From Nereocystis luetkeana (lineage: Eukaryota > Sar > Phaeophyceae > Laminariales > Laminariaceae), in assembly GCA_031213475.1 (NCBI GenBank), contig JARUPZ010000027.1, forward strand, positions 1,363,001 to 1,427,000: a stretch of DNA of 64,000 nt, given 5' to 3'. Under the pieces are notes generated by a model. The model saw only the letters and a program-made list of their open reading frames with translations, ran no database searches and was not told the DNA's origin. Positions 23,653-36,374 of the stretch are shown piece by piece. The position numbers and the translations under genes are program-made. Position 1 is the stretch's first letter. Every line of letters starts with the position of its first letter.

Positions 23653-23958
23653 TCACAGCCCCCGGCTGCGTAGGTCCTCGTCTCCTATGGTCCCCCCTCC
23701 CATCCACGCAGCCCGATTGCGAAGACCCGGGTAGGCTCGGACCGCTGACTCCAGTGCGTCCCGTCTGGGATGGGCTCCGCAGTCGACGGCTGGACAGCGG
23801 AGTGGTGCCGGTGCCGTGCCTCTCGCAAGGGCCTCAACCACACAACGAGCGTGGAGCACGTGGCGCCCTTGTCCACATGGAGCACGTACCGCCCGGTGCC
23901 CTAACTGAAGTGTGTTCGGTACACTCACTGATGTGAATTGAAGCCTGAGCCAGTTCAT
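23653..23958 (-). pseudogene. RING-like Cys/His segment at the LINE 5' side
   Basis: The frame has CGQGRHVLHARCVVEALARG and LRCPAVDCGAHPRRDALESA, i.e. C...H-x2-C...C-x4-C, resembling half of a RING or PHD finger. It is collinear with the RT region just downstream and has the same strand and composition. A gag-like or ubiquitin-ligase-like role would be speculation. Confidence 0.45.
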
Positions 23959-25018
23959 AGAAGCCCCTCAAGGTATATATATATACTATCCACGTAGAAC
24001 ACACACGGCAAGGAAGAAAGGGGGGCAACATCAAGTGGAGGACAAAACACGTCCCAACCCGCTGACCGCTCCACCCAGAAACACGGATATTTTCTGTGTG
24101 CAACTCCCTAATATCGTTACGCATGAATCCATGCACCAAGTACGTGAGCACTCCGGACACAGTGTTACACCGCAGACCCCGCCTGCCACTCCACCTGTGG
24201 TGTCGCCAATGAAGGCCCAGGGGCACGTACCGTTCCCTGTTCTCCTCCCCTGCACCCTGGAGGATCCTCCTGCCGGAGCCTCGCCGTCTGGTGTCATATG
24301 CCCCCTGTCGTTATCTGCTTCTCTCCCTCCACTTCCCTGGCTCGCTGTTGTCCCTATGCTTCCCTCTCCACCACTAGTTTGCAATCCTCCTGTTTGCGCG
24401 TATCCTCTACCCTCCCGATATCCCCCCCCCTCTTCCCTATACCCCCCCCCCTCTCCGCTAGCTTCGCTCCTAGTACCCGTCCCCGTTCCTCGCGTCCTCT
24501 CCATCCCCCCCGATCCCCAGGCCCGCCTTGCTCTCTCCGCTCCCCGCTCTCTCCCCAACCCCCCCGCTCTCCTCGTTCTCTCAGCTACTTCCACACCTCC
24601 CGCTGCCCCCGCTCCCACCGTTCCCCCCGCTTCTCCTGCCCCCCCCGCCCCCCTCGTCTCCCTCTCCCTCCCCCGACCTGCTAGCGAGGGCGCCGCTTCT
24701 ATCTCCTCCCGCCGTTTCCCCCGTTCCAACCGCCCCCTCCACTCCCTCCGCTCCCCCTGCCCCCCCCACTCTCCCAGGCCCCCCTGTTTTACCTGCTCCC
24801 CCCGTTCCCCTGGCTTTCCCCGTCCCCTCCCCTCCTCCCGTTCCTCTTGCTCCTTCCGTCCTCCTATCCCCCTCGTCCCCCCTCCAGGCCAGCTAACAAG
24901 AGTGCTGCACTATCCCTTCTCCCCGCTCCCCCCTCTCCCGTCGCTCCCTCCTCCCCCTTCTTTCCCCCCCCCGCTGTATTGCTGTAAAACCGATTGAGGA
25001 CCACGACCCCCTGGTGGA

Positions 25019-25240
25019 TTCTTATATTTCGCTCTCTCCGGTCCTCTGTGTGGTATAGGAATCTCCTGTCCATTAGTCCGTCGATTACTTTCCACATGAA
25101 CACCCCACCAAAACAAGGGAAATGCTGTTGAAATTGAATAACACCACCGCTGTGGGCCCGTGGCATCGGACCCAAACGAGGATAATGCGGACACAACCGC
25201 TGTATGTGTAACTCTTGTCCGTATGTGGACACCCCACCGT
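25019..25240 (+). repeat. Dispersed repeats D3 and D8
   Basis: 25019-25105 (ttcgctctctccggtcctct...gtccgtcgattactttccac) matches 19668-19745. 25130-25240 is a D3 unit pair (aacaccaccgctgtgg, acacaaccgctgtatgtgt). Confidence 0.65.
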
Positions 25241-25549
25241 GATTTGTTCTAGCTAATACCGTGGTAGGCTATAATTAATTTCGTCAAGTTCACAGCGTCA
25301 CGACAGCGCAGGGATGACGTGCCACATCATGGAAGAGGATCATGATTATAACAAGCTGTGTATTTACGTAGAAAAAGCCAGAGTTTTGCAAAATGGTTTC
25401 CACATCAGTAGTTGAAATAAGACGGCGCGACAAAAATGAGAACGAAGCAAGACAGATACCAAGCAACTATTAATAGGAACTGTTATAAGCAGATGAGATA
25501 TTTCCACCAGCCTGGGGACTTTTTCTTGGTTCAGAGGCTTACTTGGCAA

Positions 25550-25690
25550 AATTCGATGAAAATCGACGAGCAGACGAAAATGTTAAACCATTTGGGCGAT
25601 GAAATAAAGCGGAGAAGAGACTACACATGCAACCATGGCTTGTCCAGAAGCTGGGTGGTAAAAGTGAGATAGCCTCCCAAAAAAACACCC
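25550..25690 (+). repeat. Dispersed repeat D1, copy 3 (diverged)
   Basis: Shares cgatgaaaatcgacgagcag, the acacatgcaaccatggcttg equivalent and ccagaagctgggtggtaaaa with copy 2. Confidence 0.65.
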
Positions 25691-26614
25691 GTGATTGGCC
25701 TGTTAAAATCAGGCACCCCACTCAACACTCGCAGCTGACAAAACTTCACCGCATGCTACCTAACAGGAAACCAGAGAATGCACCAATCCGATGACAATAA
25801 TGAACAACTGAATAAACAGAAATAAAACGAGATAAATAGAAGCCGTCCCTCCCATCTCTCCCTTCATGGCAGGGAATTCTCCCGCCTCCCCACGACGGTT
25901 CCTGCCTTTGTTTTTATCACGAGAATAAATCAGCCCATTCTTTCCTCGTCGACTCGTATCTAAGTATTGTACTTACGAGTTCATTTTACGCCGTGAACGA
26001 AAATAGGACCACCTGGCACCAGACACCGCCTGGTATACGATGTGGGTCTGCGTGTTCTTCAATTATACACTCCTATTTCCACCCGTGAACATCCAGGACA
26101 TCCAGTGTCCACGCCTTATCCTAGACAGAGACAAGCTCGCGCGACCGGAAGACGTCGTAGTTGCACAAGGTTTTTTCACTGTAACGCGCATCGCTTAAGT
26201 AAGTATTGTATTTAGCACTGCAAAACCGATTGTCTCAATAAAATCGATCCCAATGCTGTAGTACTGGTGCAGGTGCTCGTGCCACTGTGGTGCGGTTCGG
26301 CTGGTAGCACTACCTTTGAAACCGAAATGTTGTTCCTGTGTTCCCGCCGGGGTCGTCCCTGATTTGTTGTGTGCCCGGTGTCTCTGCCGACTGGCAGCAC
26401 CTGTCGTCAGTTCCGGTCCAGCTGGAGGGGCATCTGTCTTTAGAACTACACTCGTATGACGAGGCTGAGAACGGCAACAACACATCCATCCATGACAATA
26501 CAACAACCGCCAACGCAGTAGCTTGATGCAGTTAGGAGCTTGGCCACTGCCGCCGTAGATCTGTCACGTTCGTCATTGCCACTACAGTAGTCTAGTAATA
26601 ATAGGCCGTGGAAG

Positions 26615-26910
26615 ATGCATCACTACCAACAACACGAAGCAGAAATGCATGTAGACATTGAATATCCTTCACGAACCACGACGAATATCCCATACCCCCG
26701 CTCAGTACGACCACGAGTAGTACCGATAGCCAGCACGCAGACGCTCAGTCTGAGCCAAACCCCGCCTGCTGGGGGGCAGTCTGTGCCGGTGCCGACTGGT
26801 CTCTTTCGTCACCCTCACCAACTCCAACTGCGACTCTACAGAAAAAAAGACAAGCAAACAGAGAACAGCGCTCGGATGCATTTCATCCAGGGCAATAACA
26901 ATGGCTAAAC
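26615..26910 (+). repeat. Dispersed repeat D2, copy 1 (about 300 bp)
   Basis: Blocks gtacgaccacgagtagtacc, gagccaaaccccgc and cggtgccgactggtctct recur in order at 28745-29040, about 80-85% alike. Confidence 0.85.
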
Positions 26911-27059
26911 TGAGTCTTCGTTTTGGCAATTGCAGGTCTATCTGCCTGTCTGTCTGTCCGCATCCCTTATATTTCCGAACTTACATTAGTTCGTTTCAAT
27001 GGTCGCAGTTCGTTGTAGATGGTATTCATACCACGTATTCGGCTCTTGTAGACCTTATA

Positions 27060-27300
27060 TACTGAAACATGCCATACCACCAGGCAATAGTTAGCCATAT
27101 AATATATCCACCACACCGTACCATCATACCATACCACCAACATACCCTATAATAACGTTACTTTTCCAGATAATATATCCACCAAACCGTACCATCGTAC
27201 CATACCAACATACGATATCACATACCGTGCCACACCATACACCATGCCACACCGTACCGCACCACGTACCATACCATACCCATACTGTACCAACACCACC
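27060..27300. repeat. Degenerate ATACC simple repeat
   Basis: Runs of accataccac/ccgtaccat. The complementary motif ggtatggtgtggtat fills 54150-54570 inside DHX8. Confidence 0.75.
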
Positions 27301-27660
27301 AGAGGGGCTCAACCATACGAGGACACAAGAAGATCATGCCCGAACGCTGAGAGCACTCGAGCACGCCCGAGTATAGATACCATACTGCTGTACCACACTC
27401 CACCAGTATGCACGCAAGGAGCAGGAGGCGTGGGGAAAACCAATACGAATCAGGGGAATGCTGTTGAAATTGGATAGCACCACCGCTGTATGCTTAACTC
27501 TTCTTGCCTGTGGACACCCCACCCAAACAAGGGTGATGCTGTTGAACCGAGGGGCTCAACCCTACGCGGACACCAGAAGAGCTTGCCCAATATCATTGCA
27601 GATATTGGCAAGTATGCACGTAAGAAACAGGAAGCGTTGAGAAGAGCATGCCCCACATTG
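27295..27660 (+). repeat. Dispersed/tandem repeat D3
   Basis: Alternating blocks of gaggggctcaaccatacg, caccaccgctgtatg, tgtggacaccccacc and gagagcactcgagcacgc. Related copies at 19325-19440 and 25085-25240. Unit about 75-100 bases. Confidence 0.7.
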
Positions 27661-28744
27661 AGAGCACTCGAGCACGCGTATTATGGTACGTATCTTTGCT
27701 ATTGCGTATCTTGCAGAAGTCGTCGCTAACCGGTACCCTGGTTTTCCATCGTCAAGGCACCTCCTGTCTTGGCGTGTGACCATCCTTTGGGCGTGGTCAA
27801 CGGGAATACTTTCACTACTATGATGGGTGGCTTGCCGGCCTCGTACCGTCGCAGACACCACCACCCCGTCTAAGTGCTTTAACGCGGGCGTTTACCGCCT
27901 TTAATGTGCCTTAGCCTGGACAGTCAGAACGGTAGCACAGCAAGGCTGACCCTCGACACAGTTCAATTTCCAACCCTCGCAATGTAGGCATTCGTGCGAG
28001 AGGCATGGGGTGGTGTGCAGCTGCGTGAGCCATGCGCTACTTCAGGGGAAAAACATAATATATATATCGAAAAATCAGAGCTTTCAGGGCGACCAAGCAG
28101 GCGCGAGCGTGCCAAGGAGCGATGGCAGAGCCTCGGCTACCAGACCGCAGAGCGCGCTGGGGCAGGAGCCACCTGGCGAGAGCTTTCCACGGGTTATTTG
28201 GGCTGTAGTTTGGTTGGCCGTTGGGATGCTGCTGGTCTGTGTGCTGTTCTGTGTGATATTTGTTTTGCTGGGTTGTGTGTGCTTGCTCGTTGCAGGCTCG
28301 CTGTGTGCTCGATCCTCCGAATAAATCGAGGGGCGAAGACTTTTCTACTTCGTAGAGGTACGCCGCTCAGCCACACGAGCGGGATACCTCTCACCACCGC
28401 CAACGTCGCTGGTGTTGTTGTACACGTACAGTAATATGTTAATTGCTTTGGGTTCGTGCTACACCAAGCGGCTAGCTGTAGCTGGGCTATGTTGCAATGA
28501 TGACGTGTTGTGTGCTGTGTGCTGCTGCTACTGCTGTGTCTGTGTTCTCGTTGCCTCGTTTGCTCACGATCTCAATCCCAGTGTGTTTGCTGGAAACTAC
28601 TCGGAAACTTGCTTCGAGTATGCATTTGGTAAAAAAAAGTGCCCAGAAGTGCAAAGTGGGAAAATCCGCTTTTCACGGTGGTCTGCCGTGGTCGAAAATG
28701 TGGGCATATTTTTTTCACGTTCAGTTGGCTGTGGAAAAGTCTGG

Positions 28745-29040
28745 TACATCACAATACAAACAACACGAAACAGAAATGTATGTAGGGTGTTGAAACCATT
28801 TCCGAGCGACGACGAATATCCCATATGCCCGCCCAGTACGACCACGAGTAGTACCGATGGCCAGCAAGCCGACGCTCAGTATGAGCCAAACCCCGCTTGC
28901 TGGGGTGCCGTCCGTGCCGGTGCCGACTGGTCTCTCTCGTCACTCTCAATAACTCCAACTGTGACTTCACGAAAAAACGGCAAGCACACTAAGAACAGCG
29001 CTCGAAAGCATTTCATCGCGGGCAATAACAAAATATATAG
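28745..29040 (+). repeat. Dispersed repeat D2, copy 2
   Basis: Direct-orientation partner of 26615-26910, 2.1 kb downstream. It lies inside a 238-codon open frame (28412-29128), which is therefore repeat-derived at its 3' half. Confidence 0.85.
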
Positions 29041-29349
29041 TATGTGTAGTCAGAGGATTGTGCGAAGTATCGCAGTACCCCACCGATGCGTGTCTTTCGT
29101 TTGGTCGAGTTGGGCCTGGTCTCCATAGCACACTACTGTAGTAACACATGTGGGGGGTATCTTCGCGGTGGGGCGGAGTAGTACGTGCGAGAGAGAGGTA
29201 GTAGTACAGCGGTTTGAGTTGGTTGGATTGGACGGCTTCTTGTTGCACGAGGAGACCAAAGTACGTCACGTTTGGATGCCAAATATGACTCGAGCGGATT
29301 ACGTAGAACGACAGAGATTCTACGGTATTTGGTAAAATACGTCTTACAC

Positions 29350-32090
29350 GGAGGCGACTGTGGTCTTGCAAGATATTTGTCCAACGATCATTCACAATTA
29401 TTTCTGGCGCATGTTCGGCGTTTGCCACCGCAACAAGCGTATTCCAATGTCCAAGACATATGACCAACGATCATTCACGCTTGTCCCCGGCAAATATTCG
29501 GCGTTTGTTTGCCGCTTCAACAAGCTTATTTCAACGTATTTCCGGGACGGCATCGTTGGTGTTCGTTGGCGACTGAGGGGTTTCAAGCTATGTGTCCAAC
29601 CGTCATTAACGCTTGTTTCTGGCAATTGCTCGGCGTTTACCGCTCCAACAAGCGACTTTCGACACATTTTCGGCACATCATCGTCGGTGTTCGTCGGTGA
29701 CTGGTGTTTGAAGCACATAGTATGTCCAACGATCATTCACGCTTGTTTCCGGCAAATGTTCGGCGTTTGCCGCTCCAACAAGCGTATTTTAAGGTATTTC
29801 CGGGACAGCATCGTTCGTGTTCGTTGGCGACTGCTGTGGCGTTGCAAAACGTAAGTCCAACGATCATTCACACTTGCTTCTGGCGCGTCTTCAGCGTTTG
29901 CCGGTCCAACAAGTGAAATTCAACGTATTTCCGGCCGGCATCCTTCGTGTTCATTGGCGAATGTGGCTTTACAAGACACATGTTCAACGATCATGCACGC
30001 TTGTGTTATGACAAGAGTTCGGCATTTGCGGTTACAACAAGCGTATTTCAACGTATATAGGACACACCATCGTTGGTGTTGGTTGGCGCCTGTGGTAACG
30101 CCAGAAAAAAAGTCCACCGATCTTTCACGCTTGTTTCTGGCAATTGCTCGACGTTTGCAGCCCCAACAAGCGTATTTCTACGTGCTGACGGCACGGCGTC
30201 GTTGGTGTTCGTTTGCGACAGTGATCATGCACGGCATACGTCCAACGATCGTTCACGTTCGTTTCTGGCCATTTTTCAGCGTTTGCCGCTACAAGAAGCG
30301 AATTCCATCGTGATTACGCTACATTGTCGTTGGTGCTCGTTTGCGACTGTCGGAATACACGCGATACATCCAACGGTCATTCACGCTTGTTTCTGGCAAT
30401 TTTTTGGCGTTTGCCGGTGCCACGAGCGTATTTCAACGTATTTCCGGTACACCATCATTGATGTTCATTTGCGCCCATATGGCATGGGAATTAAAGCCAT
30501 ATGTTCCACGGTTATTCACGCTTGTTCCTGGCATTTGTTCGGCGTTTGCCGCTACCACGAACGAATTTCAACGTGCCAACAGTATCATTGGTGTGTTTTT
30601 GTGAATTTGGCTATGCAAGACAGATGTCTAACGGCCCTGCACGCTTGTTTCCGGGAACTGTTCAGCGTTTACCGCGCCCACAAGCGAATTCCAACGTGTT
30701 TCCGGCACAGCATTGTTGGTGTTCACTGACGACTGTGGAAATGCAAGACAATTATCCAGTCATCATTGACGCTTCTTTCTGGCGAATACAATACTCGGCG
30801 TTTGCCTCTGCAACAAGCAAATTTCATCGTGATAATGCCACATTATCGTTATTGTTCGTTTGCGACTCTACTAATTCAAGTCATGAGTATCTCTAACGGT
30901 CGTGCATGCTCGTTTCTGGCAATTGGTCGGCGTTTGCCGTTCCAACAACCGAATGTTACCGTATTTCTGGCACAGCATCGTTGGTGTTCATTGGCGACTG
31001 CCGTGGTAATGCAAGACATGTCAAACGATGATTCACGTTTGAGTATGTATTGAAATTGCTCGGCGTTGGCCTTTACAACAGCCGAATTTCAACATATTCC
31101 CGGCACAGCATTGTTGGTGCTCCTTTGCGACTGTGGGGATTCAAGCCATAGATCCAACGATGATTCACGCTTGTTCGTGGAAATCTTTCGGCGTTAGTCG
31201 CTCTCGCAAGCGCATTTCAACATATTTCCGGCATATCATCGTTGGTTGGTGTTCATTGGCGACTGTAGAAATTAAAAAAATAGGTCTAACGATCATTCAC
31301 GCTTGTTCCTGGAAATGTTGCAGCGTGTACCGCTACAGCAGGCGAACTTGAACTTGTTTGCGACACATCATCGCTGATGTTCATTGGCGACTGTGGGAAG
31401 ACAAGCCATACCTCTAACGATCATTCACGCTTGTTCGTGGCATTGTTTCGGCGTTTGCCGCTACAGCAAGCGGATATGAACGTAATTCTGGCACACCTTC
31501 GTTGGTGTTTATTGGCGACTGTGGGAATTCAACCCGTACTTCCAACGGTCACTAGCTGTGGGACTTCAACCCGTACTTCCAATGTTCATTAGCGGTTGTT
31601 CATGGATTTTTTTCGGCGCTTGCCGCTCCCACAAGCGTATTTGAACGTGATCCGGCACACCGTCGCTGGTGTTTGTTGGCGCCTGTGGCAATGCATGACA
31701 TATGTCCAACGATCATTCACGCTTGTTTGTGGATGTCGTTTGGCGTTTGCCGCTACGCCGGCCGCATTTCAACGTACTTCCGGCACAGGATCGTTGGTGT
31801 TTGTTAGCGACTGTGGTAATGCAAGGCATACGTCCAAAAATCATTCACGCTCGTTCATGGAATTTGTTTAGCATTTGCCGTTGCATCAACCGAATTTCAA
31901 CGTATTTCCCGCTCAGCATCGTTGGTGTGTGTTTGCGGTTGGGGGAATCCAAGTAATGTGCCCAACGGCTATTCACGCTTCTTTCCGGCAATTGTTCAGC
32001 GTTTGCCGCTACAACAAGCAAATCTCAACGTATTTACGACGCAGCATCGTTGATGTCCGTTGTTGGCTGTGGTAATCCAAGACATACGCC
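29350..32090. repeat. Tandem array of about 130-bp degenerate units (about 21 copies)
   Basis: Markers such as ccaacgatcattcacgcttg, ttcggcgtttgccgct, caacaagcg and gcatcgttggtgttc recur every 127-131 bases, e.g. at 29464, 29595, 29725, 29856, 29983, 30113 and 30241. Units differ from one another by roughly a quarter of positions, so the array is old. The first unit (29381-29464) is only 83 bases. No gene is recognised. Short open frames on both strands follow from a stop-poor unit. Confidence 0.9.
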
Positions 32091-35000
32091 CATTGACCTT
32101 TCTGGTTTAGTTGCCCGCTTTGGCTCCACGCATGCCCGGAATGACTAAGGGTGTAGGCTAATCGAGGCCGTAATTTCCACAGGACCGCCAAGGGGTAGGT
32201 ACACCGTAAATAATCGTGTTTGAGTCAAGAAAACGAGAACACTTGAATCAAATTCAATGAACTAGCAACAACGAAATGTTGCCATCCGGCACGCTTTTTC
32301 TCTCCTCGCACAACGAGTAAAACAATGTTACAAACATGTTACACTCAGAGTTGACCACAAAGCACGCGAAAACTCGACTCAAACATTTCGACTATTACCA
32401 TCAAGTATCACTCTCGTCTAGTTGTTTTGCCGTCTCCCCACCTGGGCCTATTTCAAGGTACCGTGTTTACCAACTGGCTCTTGTTCGTACATCAGCAGCA
32501 GCAGCAGCAGCAGCACTGCTACGGGGACTGATACGTGCTTCAATCTACTGTATACCTGCTTGTATAATACGATATTTGATACAACGCGATAAATAACGTT
32601 GTTGTCAGCCTCAAACAGCAGCAGCAACAGCTAGAAACTACATGGTGCCAAACAACAAAAAGAAGCAAACAATCATCCTACAATACGTACAACGTGAACC
32701 ATAACCATCATAACGAGCTCTCCTGGATTTAATTCTGGAACACCCACCCGACAACATGTTACAGCCTGTTTTGTGCCCACATGCAGGATTTCGGGGACAT
32801 GTGAAAATATCATTATCATATTGTGCCTTAGACTGATGCGTTTATATATGTACGAGTAGCCACCTCGCCAAAAAAAAACGCGAAAGAACACTCTCCCCCG
32901 GGACGCGATGCGAGCACGGCCGAGGCCACCCCCGGCAGGGTCTGGAGGAGGGAGCAAGGTGACTCACGAAAAGGAAACCAGCGCACCGATTGGTGACCAT
33001 CGTCGAGAGCTATGAGCTATGCGTATAGATCGGAAAAGGCTCGAAACGTGCTATAAAAAACACCTTTCTCTTGCTCACACCCGACTTCTACTATGAGATA
33101 CACCGGCAAGGACCTGGGTGTTGACGAAAGCCCTGAGATCTGGAATATCCAACCGGTGGATACACCGATCCGGCAAAATCAGTGTATACATATATAGGGT
33201 TAATGTAAAGTCCAGGAGGAAAAAAACTAACTTCAACCCCTTGCACTCCTTGGCTGGCCTGGCGCTGAGACAGTAGTTCGACGCGTACATCCACCACGCT
33301 TCTGAATGACTCCAGCCTCTTTCGATTGGCAAAAATGAGTGCCATTAAATACAGAGGAATTTTGCTGGTACCCTAGACTTCCAGAATATGAGTATTCATC
33401 CGTAGACATAGACGCCTACGCGGCAATAAGATGACGAGTGCTCGGCCAAGCCTACGCTTCACGTTCCACCGTAAATATTCAATCCATAGGGCTAGCGTAT
33501 AGTTCATCGTTTACTCTTAGCCGAGAAGTACATGCATGCCGGAATATGTCGGACGATATCGCATCCAGATATGTACGAGTACACAGTTGACCCGGAGAAG
33601 ACTTCCACGACCCATTAACATCACTCCCAATCATGAAAAAATCGGTTGCTCCCCCTTCGGCAACAAACTTGTACATAGGACCGAAAGAGACCCAACGAAC
33701 CGTGGCATGTCAGCAGCATCATCAGTCGCAGCAGCGACCGAACGAGCAGCAGGCTTGACCCGAAGACACATGATCCCGACACCCGACCCGATGAATACCT
33801 GAAGATATCGAAAGTATTTCTTACCAATGGCTAGGTCGAAAAATAGCCTGTCGATAAAATGTTTCACGTGTCATATCCAGCCCAGAATTGTTGATACATA
33901 CCTGGTATTGCTGTAGAGCCTGATCAACTTGTCGATAAACGAAAGCTGGTGCCCCACTCCGAGCGTGGACTACACCAGCCTCGAGCACCATTTTGCCTGC
34001 AGATACCATATCCAAAACCGAAGAACCGGATGAGACTCGACTCGACTCGTCGATGCGACCCGAAGACGATAACCGAAGAAGACCCAGTACCACCCAATAG
34101 GTCTGAGTATCCACACGACTGATACCTGACGAAGCGAAAGATACCTAGCCCTCAACACTCGTTCGCGAACTCGAAGCTTCCGAGTGCCGACGCCCCTCCG
34201 CCGCGATCCTCACAGATTTAATAGGACGGGCCAGTGACCACGCTCAATCTAAGGCCGGCATCGCTGAAACACGAGTGAAAGATAGACGTAAAATTCCAAC
34301 CCAGCGTGAAGAACACCGCACTAAAAGTACGGACTGACTTCTGACGGCGATGTTCTGCAGCATCAAGTAGCAAAAACCCGGTAAACCACATGATCCATAT
34401 CCACATAGGAAACCCGGAGGTCTACCCGGGATGGCCCCGGACGGCCACAGGACGGGGAAAAGGACGAGACTTCCAATACTCCGAAACGCCCCGCACAACA
34501 ATCCGAAGCACCATGCGAAAACAAAAGGCACGTACTCCGAACTATGAATCGGCCTTTCGACCCCCTCCCTCCCCCCCTTTTCCCCAACTCCCACGCCCCC
34601 CTCCATCCCCCTCCACCCCTCCTGCCAGCTGACTCGAGATCATTCCGAGTACACGACTTCATACTCCGAAAAAGGTTCGGTGTTGTTGCTGTTGTTTTTA
34701 GTGTTGCTGCAGTTGTTGTCGAGGATATATATCGTTTGCACGAGGACGGCCGAGCGAATAGATGGCTAGGGCGCACCATCCCGGCCATAACCTAGCAGGG
34801 CAGCGCACGAAGCACAATTATTCTACAGCCGAGAGATATCTGGTTCGTGGTGGGTATGCATAGTGCTTCGGCTGGGACTGCTCAACGACTAGACTGTGCT
34901 CTGTTGTCGGGGGTAGGTTTGGCGTTGTTTTTTGTGCGGTATTTGGTGTTGTTTTGTGTGGGGTGTGGACTGTGAGGTGAGCCCCTTGCGTGCATGGTGC

Positions 35001-36374
35001 ATGCCGTTCGTACTAATCAGCGTGCCTTTGCCACTCCACGAAAAGGAACCCCATGGCTTCACAGCCAAAGCCATGAAAGGTTGATTACAATTTTTTCTCT
35101 TCATTCATTTTATGGGTTTTACCAAAATCAGGTATGCCTGGCCACTTTTCGGCCAAAATCAGTTACATGCTAAAAACAAGTACAAAACACACCCCAGGAG
35201 CCCTGCTATTGGCCAGGCTGACATTGTAACTGATTTTGGCTCGAAAGAGCCAAGGTATACCTGTTTTTTTCTACTCTGTCTAGCTTTCAACTGATTTTGG
35301 CCAACTTTGAACCAATCAGAGAGACCATACGTACACTCTGTTGTTTTTCTCCGTATGCGTCTGCCCTCCCGCGGTTGAAATTGTTCTCTATTAACGTATA
35401 AACTCTGTACTCGTACGTTGTATGTGAAAGTAAGTACCTGGTATTTACATATGCATGCATCCGTACGCTGGTTTCGCTTTTTTCCTTCTTTGGGGTGTGC
35501 GACGTGCTTCAGTTGTTAACTAGTTGTTGTGATGTGTCCTGCTGTCCTGCTGTGTGTTGTTTTCTATGTATGGTCACAGCGGTTTATACAGCACCATGGT
35601 CGTTGTCTGCACTCTGCACCACCCCGCGTCGAGGTGGTCTCAGGTTTGGTACGGCAAGATAATTTCGTGCCAAGCAGGCGGTTCCGCGGATTGGTCTAGA
35701 AGATTGAGATCTGCCAACGGGGGGGGGCGCCAGAGTAAATACTCTCGTTGGCGCCCCCGCCGTCGCAAAACAAACGACACGAAGCCTAACAATAGTGAAT
35801 CTCTGCAGGTGCAAGTGAAGTCGTGGTATTTACATTCTAAGGAAAACTGAACGATTTAGATTTATTTGGAGGCCATGTGGCACGCTTCATTTTTTACGCG
35901 ACTTTCATGGAAACAACACCGCTCGTGGCACGCGTTTTTCACTTGGTCTTGGCATTTGCCCTTAATTTTATTTTTGTACTTGTTTTTTCTGGGTCGTCAT
36001 TGTGGCGTGTACTACTGTGCCAGTAATGTGTCTTACTGTATCCGACGAACAAGCTATCGACGAAAACCTCGATGAACACCAAGGTGTTTCGCCATCAATT
36101 ATCAGGCAATAAATCACTAGCACGTCTACTTTGTCACCGATACTGTTTTGTACGTGCCTGCAGCAGTATGTAGGCTCGGACGAAACCGAGTCACAGACTC
36201 CGCCTTGCCCTCGCCAGTCGTGCCCGATTGAAACGCCCACGCTTGAAAGTTGACCAAACCCAACCTACAGTACTTTTTACATTTTTGTGCATCACGTTGA
36301 TCCCTTGGGGATCTCGAGACAGCGACGAAAACAATGACAACTTTGGCGCTATCACCCGTCTCCTAGTAGCGTGA
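32091..36374. other. Gene-free stretch between the two large arrays
   Basis: Only a (CAG)8, a purine/pyrimidine-rich patch at 34550-34640 and MITE C copy 1 (35129-35263) are recognisable. Open frames are short and unsupported. Confidence 0.6.
35129..35263. mobile_element. MITE family C (CCAAAATCAG), copy 1
   Basis: A 135-base element with 38-base inverted ends: CAGGTATGCCTGG...GGCCAAAATCAGTTAC and its complement ending GGTATACCTG. No coding capacity. Confidence 0.8.

Larger units (their letters stand above)
20105..23960 (-). mobile_element. Non-LTR retrotransposon (LINE) with restriction-like endonuclease, decayed
   Basis: Reading leftwards from about 23960, the order is a RING-like Cys/His segment, an N-terminal helical region, RT motifs, a CCHC-like knuckle, an endonuclease domain and a 3' tail. 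The reading frame changes several times and RT motif C is mutated, so the copy is dead. RT upstream of a knuckle and a PD-(D/E)XK-type endonuclease is the layout of the RLE-bearing clades (R2, NeSL, CRE and relatives). I cannot place it more finely. The 5' end is uncertain; Cys-containing frames continue to about 24200. At about 20105 the copy departs from its tail relatives elsewhere in the window. Confidence 0.85.
23961..29349. other. Pyrimidine-rich and repeat-rich intergenic DNA
   Basis: 24250-25000 is C/T-rich and open in several frames on both strands. A minus-strand frame with CPECSRTWC (about 24120) might be a remote 5' part of the LINE. The rest holds D1, D2, D3 and an ATACC repeat. 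No gene recognised. Confidence 0.55.

Noticed and set aside
24035-24997. 320-codon + frame rich in Pro and Ser
   Set aside because: Low-complexity C/T-rich DNA is open in several frames on both strands, with no domain.
28412-29128. 238-codon + frame with Cys-rich start
   Set aside because: Its second half is dispersed repeat D2, also present at 26615-26910. No family similarity.
29350-32090. CRISPR array
   Set aside because: Contiguous tandem units without unique spacers in a spliced eukaryotic genome.
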